NCBI RefSeq assembly: GCF_002999335.1
Contig: NW_020312091.1
Span: 40,777 to 104,776, forward strand
DNA length: 64,000 nucleotides
From: Cyclospora cayetanensis
Lineage: Eukaryota; Apicomplexa; Conoidasida; Eucoccidiorida; Eimeriidae
Reading direction: 5' to 3'
Position numbers and translations under genes: made by a program. Under the pieces are notes generated by a model. The model was not told the origin of the DNA and ran no database searches. It worked only from the letters and a program-made list of their open reading frames with translations. Shown here one piece after another: positions 22,826 to 35,222 of this stretch (position 1 is its first letter; every line of letters begins with the position of its first letter).

Positions 22826-25066
22826 ATGATTGGGGGGGCTGAACTGACACAATCCCTGCGTTGCCTTCTTTGGACCGTTGGCGAGCTGGATAATCACATG
22901 CAGGGAGTGGTAAGTGTAGCGCGAGAAACAACGGAGAGACTCTATAGGGTCACTGCAGCAACAGCTAAAGCCATTCCCATGGCCGCTGCAAATCGCAACG
23001 ATCATCTTTCGTGGCTGCACCACCAAGCTGCAAACTTCGCTTCCCAGGCGCTCGACCAAGCGGGGAAACAGGTATGGCGAGCATACTACAGAACTCTCTT
23101 GGGCATTGTTTTTGAATATTACCCCTAGGTGGCATGGGCCTGCAGTCTTGAAGTACGGTTCAGCATTTTGATGTCTCCCCTGGCAGCACCTAAGCTCCCA
23201 GGGCCTAGACTCAAAGTACTACACTAATCAGGACAGAGGCGCGATTTTAAACACCTTTCCTGCTCATGCGGTGGCTATAGAACACAGCTACAATGTACCA
23301 CTTTGTGTTAGGCCCAAACGATTAGGATCAAGCAGTATCATACACTAACGACAACAAGGCGCGTTTATTCGCGGTTCAACGCTTTGGGTACCTACTTGTT
23401 AACCTATATTTGCTGGCGATGCGGGTCTTTTTGTTGTTACTGCAGAAAGTGGCTGCCATTTTCGAGGGAGTGGACTGTGCGTTGCTTCCTCTGCATGACC
23501 AGCCCAATTTCATTTAGGATAGTAGCTGCACAAAGGCGCAGTGAGGAAGTGCCACTAGTAAAGCCGGCGTGCTACATATTCTTCAGTGATTATGTGTCTT
23601 CATCATTCAATGCGTATGTTCTTGAGGAACTTGACACATTGCACGTACCGGCAGCAGCGAATTGTTGAGCTTGCACAAAACACAACCCTGTACTATTGTT
23701 GCCACTCGTTCTGCAGCACCACCTGCAGCAACACGCAGAGCACCTACGAATAGGACAGAAGGAAGACTTTCAATGGCACACCTGGGTCGGAAGAGCAGTG
23801 AGGTTTCAGGAGGGTATAGCCTCTTTGAACAAGCTGAGGAGCACCAGGAGGCAGCAGTTGGTGCTGTGGTGTTGCAGCAAGCGGCTGACCTGGCAAGAAA
23901 CCTGCCGGCGTTCATTAGGGTGGTCAGCTAGGAAGCATATTCGCACTCCTGCCAAAGACATATATCATGAATTCGTATCTTCCACTGTCAAATAGAGACC
24001 ACGTGTGATGTTCTCTGTAAACATGAACTTCAGGATGCCTTTACGGAACAAGCAAAAGTGAAGCGTCTCTTCCTTTTGTGGGCAGCAACTAAGTGGATTC
24101 GAGAGGTAAGCCTTGCCCTTGTGCTTTCTTTGCGCTGTGGTTCACGTGTATTCGAGGATAACGCTATTTCCTGGGGGCTCACCACGGGGTACACAATGAT
24201 TCAGGAGTTACGAAACCGCGGTTTCTTCAGGCTTTTGCACTCGGTATCCGTGTGAGGCGAGCACCAGTTGTTGGAATGCAGCAAGCTCTACAGTCTCTCC
24301 TCTATAGCACTCTTGTAACTGCACCAGTCAAGCACTCAAGTGATACAAGAGCTCATCTAGTGGTAAGAAGAGAAGAGTCGGTTGCAGCAGCAACCTGGAG
24401 AGGCCCTTAGAATGAATAATTTCCTACGCATGCCCTGTTGCACTGGGTTGAGTATGTACCTACCAGAGTTTCCAAGTTATCACTGGCTGTAGTTGGGATC
24501 TTGCTGAAGGGACCTCGTGTATTCAACTACAGAAACCACTGCGATGGTGGGCTCAGCAGCAGGTTCAAGGGAGAGCATATCTTTCAGCCGCCTCTTACGC
24601 ATCCAATGCTTCATCGCAGGTGCTACGGCAACAAGACCTGCCGCATCCAAAACAAAATGCGCACTATGAATCAGTCAGGCTAGTACATCGTCAACATTGG
24701 AGCAATGCAGTAAAAGGCATAAGACGTCTGCATGCGTTCCAGCAAAAGGCACTTCGCTGCAAGCAATTAGTTCGGTGCAGCGCGCTGCTACAGCAGCTTA
24801 TGGCGCTTCTGAAAGTCTGGAACTACGCTCAATGTAGGCATATGGTGGGACTGGAAGTGGCGGGTAGTCGTGGGAGTGGAAAAGGCTCTCACAGCTTGAG
24901 TGTAGCCGCTGCAGAGATTCTCCGGCTTGCTGCGTTTGTCTTCGGGGCAGATAAGCGTAGACCGTTGTGCGGGGTATGGGCCATACTGGACCTTCGCAAA
25001 TCGACTCAGCCCCAACAACCCGACAAGCTGGGTGGTATGAAGCACCATTCAATAGATTTGCACTGA
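22826..25066 (+). CDS. Helical Trp-rich protein of five phase-0 exons, possibly Sfi1-like
   Basis: Exons 22826-23071, 23717-23974 (end uncertain), 24034-24105, 24231-24362 and 24620-25066 all begin and end in phase 0, giving about 384 aa. Junctions are good: GAAACAG^GTATGG, TTCTGCAG^CACCAC, GAACTTCAG^GATGCC, CGAGAG^GTAAGC, TTTCTTCAG^GCTTTT, CTAGTG^GTAAGA, CATCGCAG^GTGCTA. The translation is strongly helical with repeated Leu/aromatic-Trp units: RQQLVLWCCSKRLTW, VKRLFLLWAATKWIRE, QQLMALLKVWNYAQ. These resemble the spaced L..F..W units of Sfi1-type centrin-binding repeats, but the match is loose. The second intron would be only 59 nt if exon 2 ends at 23974. The final ~70 residues are Gly/Ser-rich and less ordered. 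Function is not established. Confidence 0.6.
23717..23974 (+). other. Exon 2 of the helical Trp-rich protein, end uncertain
   Basis: The frame from 23717 is open to 23995 and reads LRIGQKEDFQWHTWVGRAVR then FQEGIASLNKLRSTRRQQLV. The donor at 23975 (GAATTC^GTATCT) keeps phase 0. An earlier GTGAGG (after GGAAGAGCA) would delete the most conserved-looking part. Confidence 0.45.
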
Positions 25067-25069
25067 GAG

Positions 25070-25870
25070 GACCGCTGTATCCATTATACTAGGGGCCAAG
25101 CCATTCTGTGCTTAAACGCACCACCATCAGCGCCTGAAAAACGATACACTTCAGGGTTGCTATGCCATCATCGTACAAGCCAACTACATTAGGCTGTTCG
25201 CTCAGCTATACACGGCAGAGGATAATCAACAATTGGTGCACTATAGACTTAGACTGTTCCAAACTGAAAGAATAGCTGCGTGAGTGGCCGAGAGCCTTAA
25301 TTCGACGGCACTTTCGTGCAGCATTTTATTTGTCTCCGTAGAGGGGCACCTGACTCTGGATCCGATGAAGCCTTAATGGCAAGTTGAGTGCTTTTCTATA
25401 GATCACTTGCCATTCCCTGCCTGCACCCATCAGTTCCAGTATGCGCGGAGGACAGCTCGTGAGTGTGCGCTCCTGCACACTCCAAACATTCCGAGAATTC
25501 ACAGCTTGTTACATGTGTCATGATAATCACATGTATGCATTATTCTGTATTGTTGTCAATCCAGTGGCGCACTACAACAGATAAGATTTACGAACGAATA
25601 AGCCTTCTTTACTTATCCTTCGCGAAACGAAACAAGTGCAGTGAAAAACGTTCAAGCATAGCGTTGTCCATTATTTTTGCTGTACATCTAAATACATACG
25701 CCCACGTGCTCCGTAGCGGTCCGTCGAGACCAGCTGCATCCATGACAGCGGAGAAATTCCCGCCCTATCTTCACTTCCCAGGCATGCATATGCGAGAAAA
25801 TCAGTGCAACCTAGAAACGCAACGTAAGTATCAAACGGTAAGGTAAAAGCGAGAGGAGTAATGAAACATG
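25070..25870. other. Intergenic, no supported gene
   Basis: An open plus-strand frame of about 127 codons (25463-25846) starts from GTG, not ATG, and has no motif. It probably reflects chance. Confidence 0.35.
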
Positions 25871-25879
25871 CACTAGCTA

Positions 25880-28800
25880 CTAACGAGGAAAAACTAAACC
25901 AGCACGACCGTGACGGAGAGAAGCTTAGCTGTTGTCAGCGAGCTGGAATGTAGCAGCCCCCTGCTACAAAGAAACAGAGACAAAGAAAATATGCACATGC
26001 AACAGATACGCACTCTAGTTCCACAGTGCCTCAGCACCTCAGAGCAATGAATGCATGCAAAGCGGGTCGGTCAATGCAGCAAGGTCAAATTACAAGCCCC
26101 AAAAGTGGCAAAGGGAAGGAGGCAGAAATGCCACATCTGCGAGAGTGGTGGTATGAATAAGAGGAACGTGAAAAACACCCAGCAGTAAAAACTGCAAACT
26201 TCTAAAGCAAACTTATAGACGATGGTAGCTGTTTCATGCAGCGAATGCACTGGGAACGGCAAATAGCAAGGAACTGTAGGAATGCAATCCATGGCGCCTA
26301 GCGCCATGAATGGAAATAGCCGCAAGCGTTCCCGCAAATAATCAAATCCTGCCTCTGCTCTTTCCTCAGCCACTCGGGTTAGCGTTCCTCAACTTATGTC
26401 AGTAAAAACTCCCGTCTATAATGCTTTTGGGGCTGCATGGTCATCAACTTCTACATATGTGCAACACTCTGTGGATTCACCGCCTGCACGAACCTTGAGT
26501 GTCTGCTGAGCAATGCCAGCGGATGGTTTGGAATGCTTCGAAACTTCGTACAAAGCCAGTATTGCGAGTTTGCCGACACCTCCAACTTTGGGGGCAATAG
26601 ATAGAGCATGGAAAATCAATCATTCCTGAGACCATGGCAAATGGTCCTAGCAACCTGGCGGCAAAGGTCTTCGCCTAGCCACATTCTAGTGTGCAGTAAA
26701 TGTCTGCTGATCCTCTGAATCCAAATCTCGGCTCGAAACACGCAGCCGAGCGCTACTTACCATAAATTCATGGTTCCCTTTTGTCAGCTTTGCGTACACA
26801 TTTGCGTGCACCACTCAGTTCCTTCGTGAATCTCTTACTGCAAAGAGTGGCTGCTGACCACGAATTGTAGGTCAAGTCCCCGATGGGACAGGGGCTCCTC
26901 AGGGTAGACTAGGTATGCAAGAGAGGAATGGATAGACGAGTGTACTGCTGTATTATAATTTTACCCGGTAGAATGAATAATCTCAAGCCAAGGAATTGTT
27001 TCTTGTGAACAGAGAGCGTCAAATGCTGCAGAAGGGTGCGGTTGGTGCAATCTATCTGCTCAACTGCCGCAGGGTGGTTTGCAGCGTTCCTTTTATGGCC
27101 AGCGATTGCACGGGTCTAGAAGGCATGCGAGCTACGGACCCCTGCTTGTAGCATTCGTAGGAAAACCATGAGGCTTCCGGCCTTGAAAGTAGTGAAGCGA
27201 CCTGCTGACTCTTAACTTGAAGAATTAATGCAAGAGATGAAGAGAGCATATTTTCTGACCCTATCGACGACGGCGTAGATGCTATTCTGGCCCTTGGCCT
27301 TTACCAGTGCAAGGAATAATGCCCATGGCTAGTTTAGTCAACATTTTGGGGGGGAACCGAAAGGCTTTGCAAAAGGCCTGGCTCGGCAGAATCTGGCGAA
27401 TCAGCAGCTGACGATCAGGGCACGACAACGCATAGGTTGCGCAGGATGCATCCCAAGCCATCCAGAAGGACCTGAAGAGGTTTTCCGATGTGGTATGCAT
27501 CCTTCCAAAAACCCCCGAAAGAGCGGCAAAACATTCTTTAGAGAAAACAACACTGTGAAGTAAGTCAGGTGTGCAAGCAAAGCAGTACCCGCTTTGTTCT
27601 GAACCCTAGCAGGTCTTTCCCAACGTGCTGTTGTTTCCCCTTTCATAACTGTGTGTCATGAGCATTGCAGCTATCACCCAACTTAAAAAAGCATGAAGCG
27701 CGCACGATTTTGATGGAAGCCGTAAATCATCACAGACAACGGCGGTTGTGCTGCACGATCCGGAACTGCTGGGGCGTCTCTAGACGACGTTAGCGGCAGA
27801 TTCGGTAATGCCTTGAACACGTTTGACTCCAAAGCCATATTGCAGAAGGCACCGACGCCAGCGAACATCTGTAAGATTCCCACGCCAGTGAAGTCCCTTC
27901 GTGAGGTGCATTGAAGCCAGATCGTTGGTCTGGACAGTGGAACGACTCCTATGTGAATAGTGCCAGCTTTTTCTACACCAACCACATTGCATCGAGTCCC
28001 ATGCTCTGCACAGAATACTGCAGCTGGATTTTAGTGAAGCACATAACTGGGTGTAATAGAGAATCTATTGATGTTAGGAGAAAATAGCAGCCACCGCTAC
28101 GCCACTGGCACGGGTTATTACGAGAAACGACATGCTTTATGGACCAACGCTACTACCGAAATTTGTAATGCGGTAGACTGGCCGATTAGCGTCATTGATG
28201 CGTCATCAGCCTTTCCTGGCTATTGTTCGGGACTGCTACCTGAAGTAGATCGCTCAATGGAGCAGCGACACGAGCAAACTCAAGATGATCAAATATTGGA
28301 AGTAAGAGGGGGCTTCAGTATGATTATGCAACATACTAGCGGGTGGTCGAAAGTAAGGGCCGCATTTGTTTTGATCATTCCTGGATCTGGGTCGATTCCT
28401 GGACGCGAATCATTGACTTCCACTTACACAGTTGTTTTATGAAAGCAAACACCTGTGTGTATTCGCATACTACTACATGGCACTCGAATTAAGTGCTTCA
28501 CGCGCGCTTGAACGTCTCGGCTGCAGACTAAGCAGTCTTCCAGGTAGACAGCCACCAAGTACTGCCTTAGAAGGCCATCAAAATTTTGAATACTGTGCAT
28601 TAGTCCAGCTGAATTTTAGCAAGTCCAAAGGGCGTAGAGGTGAAGTTGAGCTTGAGGTGTGATGTAGGAAGCCCTTTTGTGCCTATCCTCAAGCTGAAAG
28701 AGAATTTGTACTGAAGCGTCTGTGAAGTCACATCTCCAGTACACTGTTGACCTGTATAGTGTGGCATTTAATTTGTCAATATGAGGCATCAGAGCCTTAT

Positions 28801-30500
28801 GCTTCGTATAGATCTTGTTCAAGATCTTCACTATAATGCACTTGTGCCACTTCCCTTCCTTTTTTAGCTCCGAAAACGGGATATGATTGAGTGCGCCGGC
28901 CGATTACGGCACTCTGCTTTTTCCAGCAAATCTGCTACCTGCCATGGAGTCTCCTTTTGATGCTGTGGGAGTTTCCAATACCGCAGCACATAGGTTGAAG
29001 CTCGATTAGGAATGAGCTCCATGCAATATGCCTAGGCGACTAGCAGCTGGCCAGCCTGGTCGCCGTCCTTCGTCACTTTGCATATCGGCCAGCTTAACAC
29101 CAACGTATGACCGTTCCTGCTGCTCCTGAGCTAGAGGTTTAAATGTGTTCTTTACTGAATGCCCAGTTTCAGAGGCATTAAGACGGGATGCATGCTGAGA
29201 ACGGACTCTTTTTGCCGTGCTGGTGAGCCGCCCACGTAATGACTCCATCTCACTTTGTTGGAATGCCAACTCTATCTCGCTCACCATACATGAAGTGGGC
29301 GTAGCTGTGGGGACAAGTAGTTTCCGCCTCTCAGCGCTTGAGGTAACCCTAGCTTTTACAGCGTCCAGCTGTTGCCGGATGCACGCCCTTCGTTGGGACA
29401 CTTATGGCATACCTAGGGTCAGGTCGTGCTGCGCAGGTACAATGCCCACAAACCATGCTACTAGGACGTAAGCCGATATGAGGTAGCGTTTACCTGCCAC
29501 AACCTTGCCAATCCTTCTGTAGCTCTTCAACCGCCCTGAGTCTTAGGGATTTCCATTCACCTACAGCTCCAGATGATGTGCTCCAATGTCCCACTAAGAC
29601 GGTTCTTTCTTTGTTGAGGGCATGTCTGGGGCTGTTTAAAGTCCACGTTGCCGCTGGGCTTAGACCCTTAGCTAAAGTTGGCTTTTCATTTTCAGCTTTG
29701 ACCCAGATGTTGCCCTCGTGTGCTCCTAAATCTCTCACATTTCATCAGCTGCGAAAGCCCAGCCGTTCGATTGTTTAAACGATGAGTCGTTGCGACCACA
29801 TGATGTGACACTTCGGCTATACATAAGTTGAGCCCTGGTACAGCAAATGTTCAGCTACATCGTGGCGTTTGCGAGCCAAACTATCATACTTCGCAATAAA
29901 CCAATCAAGTTTTTGATTTTCTTGCTCCAGCTTTCTAAACTCTCATAAAGGCTGACATTGAGCTCATCACTTCACAAACCGATGAGTTAGGGTGTGCTTG
30001 GAGGCTTGAGCTGTGGTGAATCTTTAAAGCAGACAATTCCCCTGCATTAATAGAGCCACTAAAATGATGCACTGACCTTCAGTAGACAGTCTCTCGGGAG
30101 CACTAGTTTCTCATCATGTACAGGGTACAAAGTGATGTGAGCCTACTGGCTGATGGAATATTCGAAGACGCGCACATTCTTACGGCCGTCGCACTTTTCC
30201 TGTCAGCATAGCCTCATGGTAGCATTGATAACATTTAGCTGAGTGTCCAGGAACTCACAGCGGTGGAGCTAGTGTGTTCTCATAAGCTTGGAAGCTGGCA
30301 TCTACCACTTGAACAAGCGCTGCGCCACCTTCACGTCCATCACCAAAAGGGTCTTCTTTTTCCACCCAATTGCCATATAAACAGGTGAATAGTTTATTCA
30401 ATCACTTGATCAAAACCAACTTACTGTTTTAGGAAGCCTTGCATCCCAATGTCTGCATCCACGGCAAGTGGATGAGCAGGGAGCTGCTGCGTCGATTACG
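25880..30500 (+). repeat. Copy B of the old direct segmental duplication
   Basis: Homologous to copy A (11130-15470) in the same order and orientation. On the minus strand it preserves protein-like pieces such as EQIDCTNRTLLQHL (about 27070-27030), VAEERAEAGFDYLRERLRLF (26380-26310), GVGILQMFAGVGAFC (27880-27835) and a helical frame at 29401-29006. Copy B carries about 400 bp (roughly 26470-26870) that copy A lacks, including an intact frame with GGVGKLAILALYEVSKHSKP. Copy B is somewhat less broken than A but still has stops in conserved frames. Most likely it is a relic of a multi-exon gene, rather than a transposon, because exon-like blocks alternate with diverged spacers. Confidence 0.75.
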
Positions 30501-30509
30501 CAGTGCTGC

Positions 30510-32190
30510 CAATATACATAGGGAGAAACTTAACTCCAGGCCCATTGAATACTTGACGTGAAGCTACTAATTGTGCTACTAAAATTGCTCCCTTTGGCGT
30601 AACGCTTTATGTATTTCCAGAGGGAGATATACAACTCCAGATTCAAAAAACATAATAGGAAGATTATGAGTGCCATTGTTTTATAAAATTCACTCCTTTT
30701 GCTACCCACACCTCTGGCGGCCACTATGATATCAGGGATCACGAGCAGCAAGGATTCCGCACAGCTTCACCCTCTAAGTACTCGAAGAATTCATGACTAG
30801 TTGCACCTAGCATCTAGCGCGCACGCACGCTTAGGTGGGTCTTCTTGTGTGGGGCCAACGGTAAAGTGCAACTAATAAAGAATACCAGCACATAGAACAA
30901 CTAGTCAATTATTTCTTTAATTTCTAATTAAACAAATAGTGAACAGGAAAGTGATCAAGTGTAGCTTAGCTCTCTACGGTTGTATTATGAAGCTCACCGT
31001 GCGCTGCAATAAACATAAGATACGAGAAGACGGGGCAATAATTCGAATCTTTACTTATTCTAGGTCGAATATAGCTAGTTTGCTAAAAGGTACCTTGCCG
31101 CTGCTTAGCCTGTTGCAGGAGTACACAAATGGTGCACGCTGGTGCACCATTTGTGCACTCCCTTTCCCCTCAGGCCGGAGCCCTGAAGAGTGCACGCATG
31201 GATGAAGGAAAGCTTTATTGGAAGAACACCGAATAACTTTTGGCTGAGCTTGTATAGGGTATGAAGGTGGTTATTTTTTCGGAAAATAACTACGAGTGCT
31301 ACCGTTCCTGCCCAATTTTGGCTCAGCCGTGTACTCGAGCGTGCATATATTCAAAAAGCAGTAACAAAGCTTGATCACTGCCTGAAAGAGTAGGCTTCCA
31401 GAAAATGTATATTCACGAAGTTATGCCCATTCTTATTCACCTCGAGGATCACTGACGCCTGTGTGCATCTAGTGGGCAGCCCGTAATTCGCCCGCAGGAG
31501 AGCCTGTATGACCCCGTTTTGAGGGGCTGATAGGGTGGCCCAGAATAAAATCGTTTGCAAATTCTATGCAGCCTATAATCATTTGTGAGATGCTGTATCT
31601 GGAATTACACGACCGGTGGTCACGCAGCTGACCGCGACTTGCGCTGCTAGATGCACCCATTTACACACGTATGAAACCTGGCTATGTAGGAACCGTATTC
31701 TGGAAGCCTTTCTTCGAAGACATTCGAAAATCAGGCCTACTGAAGAATAGAAACTTCTCGTATTAGTGGTATGGAAAACTTAGTGGATCAGCATAACCGA
31801 CAAGTGTGCCCGTGACCTGAGCATGGGCCCTAATTGCACCCACTAGGATGCAATGGCCTAACACTGGTTGCAAACAGGCCTGCACGCACCGCCTTATTAA
31901 AGCGTGCCAGCGCGGGCAAGTGGAAGTTAGATATTTGGCATACACAGTACCTAAGGGACTGAAACATTAGCAGATATTCTGTGCTTCGTGGGAATTTGAA
32001 AGACTTATCTACCTAAAGCAGCTGAGTGCAGTTCTGAACAGATGACCTAAGGAAACTGTATTTTTCTGTGCGGAAAGCGGGTTCCTGTTCCAACACGACT
32101 ACGCATGATTAGCCATCTAGAACAAGATCTTATGGTGTGGCACCGTATGCAAAGGCTTCAACAGTTGGATTATCAGGACGAAGACTAACT
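30510..32190. other. Intergenic, no gene seen except a strong hairpin
   Basis: AT-richer sequence with short frames only. The hairpin at 31118-31161 is listed separately. Confidence 0.45.
31118..31161. repeat. Near-perfect inverted repeat with 20-bp arms and 4-nt loop
   Basis: Arm 1 GGAGTACACAAATGGTGCAC (31118-31137) and arm 2 GTGCACCATTTGTGCACTCC (31142-31161) are reverse complements with a single A/G difference, separated by GCTG. No gene is nearby: the cyclin starts about 1 kb downstream. It could form a cruciform in DNA or a hairpin if transcribed. Confidence 0.9.
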
Positions 32191-32193
32191 ATA

Positions 32194-35100
32194 ATGATTA
32201 AACCGCAGCTTGTAACAATAGATAGTCACGGATGCACTGTACAGTCAGGCGTTGACAAAGGCAGCAATCCTGTTGTTCGTCTTCTCTGTTCTTCTGGCCC
32301 CAGGATACCGCTATCACTATTGCGTTCTCCATTCCCCATAAGCCAACTGAAACCAACTTTGCAAGCAACTAGGTTTCCCCTCCCCGAAACAGAACCAAAT
32401 CGTTTTTGGTCTCCACTCCACAGACTTCAGGGCAGTAGTGTCTCAAACGCAGGTACTAAAACACCAACTCCGGTGGCAGAACTGCAAGGCACGTTATTTC
32501 GATTCTTCAGAGTCCACCGACACAATGAATACATGAATGTTGCTGCCTGTAGCAACGTGGTACCTGCTGAAAGGTGCATTTCAACCTTCATAACTGGAAA
32601 CGTGGCAATGCCGAGAGCACATGCGTTGACAATCAATGCATATGATGTCCCAAAAAACCCAATACGGCTCACCAAAACTGCGCAGGAAGTAGACAGCACT
32701 TGCTACAAAAGCAAAGCTAGTTTGAAGCAGGCATCCAAGTCCAGAAGAGCTGTGATCTATCCAGAGAGTCAACTAAATCAACCACCATCATTGACAGTAC
32801 CAGAACCTCAACCAATTTGGTTGTCGGCACTGCCACTGCGGATGAGGTGCCCGGACTGCCACCTCTTTGCGGATAGCGGTTCCCTGAAAGAGTGCAGCGC
32901 CAGACATACCCGTCATTGCCCCACAGGTGTCTCTCGAGTACAAAAGACAGATATATATGGCCAAGGTGCATCCAAAACAAGCACATCTCGGGCAGCTGCA
33001 AATCTGATCTCACGGAGTGACGCTCCTCGCCTGCATCGCCCAAAGGTCCAATTAGCTGTCAGAGAAGCTTACACGCCAGCTGCGGTCTCTGCAGTCAAAT
33101 ATTTTGTCTGCGATTGCTGCAGCGTCAATTCTCCAGGGGGTTTTAGCGCAGCTCTCATCCAATCCCCCAGGGGCACAGATAATATACCCCCCAAACCAGA
33201 GTGCGCATCTAGTGCATCTGGTGAAGGCGCTGTACAATATTTCCAGGTAAATTCTGACAGACTAGGGGAGTGATTGTATAGTGGGGTGCTAAAAGTGATG
33301 CGCGGTTCAACGATTTTGCAATGACTACATATGGTGGAATGCAGGTACCAATACAGTCATCAACGTCTGCTGATATTCAAGGCTTTATGCCATCACGCGC
33401 ATTACAAAGCCATGGAAAAGCTAATATGGGAGTTTCTTCGTGCTCGTACAGTACTAGGACAACCTGTTCCCGGCATCACACTTTAAGCACTGAGTCCCAA
33501 TCGTCGTTTAATGAATGTGTCGATATTGGGGGAGCCTCAGAACGTGAGACAGCAGCAACTACCGCAGCTGCAACGCCACCTCTGACCCTCAATTCGATTC
33601 CAAACCTTGGACATACACATGCTCGCAACAGGCATTCTAAGTTTCACTGGGAGGCTAAAAAGTGGTTTCAAGGGCCGTCAGTCACAAGGTTTTCGCGAGA
33701 GTCTGGATTTTCTTTCAGAGTTTCCCCCTCCTCTACTGGCTCTTTAACTGCTCGCCCTTGTCGTCATAGCCCTCCCTCGTGGGTGACGAAGGAAGAGCAA
33801 GACGAACTGCCGGAGTTCATCCTTTTGAGACACACAGAGTTATCATTTGTTTGCGTTGGGTCACTCGTATCCCTCCTAGAAACATGCTGCACCATCAGCC
33901 ACTTTGGAGGAAATGATCGGCTGCAGCAACTTCACGATCTGACTGCATCTCCCTTCCACTGCTCTTCAAGGCCACACATAGGCCTTAAGGATTACTTGGT
34001 TAAGCGGATTTTTCGGCATGGAAACCAGTGCATCAACGACGCTGTGGTGGCCCTTACTCTTCTTACCCGCTTTCTCTGCGTGCAGAACACCTTGCTTGCA
34101 AGTGCTCTCCCAGGAAGCCAAACACCCTACCATCAGCAACAAAATCATCACGATGAACACAGCACAAAGTCACAAGATGCGGAGCGCAGCTGTAAAATAC
34201 TACACTCAAAGTTGGATGCAAGGACAGCTGCTCCTGTAACCCGAGTCTGTTTGGCGGTGACAGCAGCCCAAATAGGATTTGTAGAGTTCAACTACTTGAC
34301 GGCACACAGGCTTCTGCTAACGTCGGCGCTTCTTGCAAAAAAATGTCATGGGGATGAGCATACAAGCATCAGGCAATGGGCACAGGTACTAACAATTAGA
34401 ATATGGCACAAATCACGTTGCACAGAAGGAAATGAAACACTTGCATACGAGGACAAGACGTGCACGGTCTAATACTTTGGCATTGCATGATAATCAGCAA
34501 AAGGAAATACTATAAAAGGCTCGAAGATCTTTCATGTAGTGCTACGTGACAATATGGATTCCGCCGCTAGCAGCTAGAGCATCCTCTGATGAGAATAACA
34601 GAATGGGTGCAAGCAGCAACTGACTAGCACGACCGCAACAGTCATACTTACATTTAGGTCAACAGCTAAACGCCAAACGGTTCAAGACAGATTTGCTAGT
34701 TGAACCCCATTGTGAAAGCGTTAACTCCACAAATATTGAAAACCTTGTAGCCACCGAAGTACTGTCGCTTTCCTCACGTACTTAAAAAAGGTAACCGTGC
34801 ACTGCTGCAATTGTGGTTGCAAGCTGCATTTTGATGCCAGTAAGTTGGCACTTGGTTCTGTTTTATGATAGCTAGGCGGAATTTCCGTTGAGGAACTGGT
34901 GGAGGCAGAGGCAGCGTTCCTACAAGTTCTTGGCTGGTAATCTGGCCCTTACCGCCACGGGGACCACTTACAGCTTTTACATATCACCATCAGACGTCCT
35001 CTAATTCCCTGAATGCCTGTGCCCGGATTATCTAAAGGGCAAATTAGGGCATACAATTCATACGCCACAGGGCTTAGAGTGTGTGGGCGAGGCTCAGAAA

Positions 35101-35222
35101 GTGTGGGTGACATGCTGCTCAGGAGAGTACAAGTCACTCTGGATGAATTCTTCGCTGTAAGCATGACCAGGCTACATCCCACTGTGCCCTGGATCCAACG
35201 TTCTTATCAGTTTGCACAGTGA
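32194..35222 (+). CDS. P-type (PHO80-like) cyclin with long N-terminal extension
   Basis: Four exons, 32194-33246, 33345-34385, 34872-34936 and 35123-35222, give 752 aa with phases 0, 0 and 2. The C-terminal third is a PHO80/P/U-type cyclin box: HIGLKDYLVKRIFRHGNQC, then VVALTLLTRFL, then FNYLTAHRLLLTSALLAKKC, then (across the intron) RQWAQLGGISVEELVEAEAA, FLQVLGW and, across the last intron, RVQVTLDEFFAVSM. These match the family's helix 1-5 order, including the LTxxxxHRLLLTS and WAxLGGISxxEL motifs. About 50 low-complexity residues (QQQNHHDEH...) are inserted between the second and third cyclin helices. The first ~500 residues are Ser/Pro/Thr-rich and unstructured. Known role of the family: activating subunit of a CDK. 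The partner is unknown here. ATG 32194 is the first in frame; the 3' end may differ (see 35167-35820). Confidence 0.85.

Noticed and set aside
28068..28442. 124-codon plus-strand frame inside duplication copy B
   Set aside because: Starts from TTG, on the strand opposite the conserved protein-like blocks, and no counterpart seen in copy A.
11130..30500. Duplicated segments as an LTR retrotransposon pair or as ribophorin II relics
   Set aside because: No terminal repeats, reverse transcriptase or integrase motifs were seen. The C-terminal hydrophobic blocks only vaguely recall ribophorin II and the rest does not, so I did not name the family.
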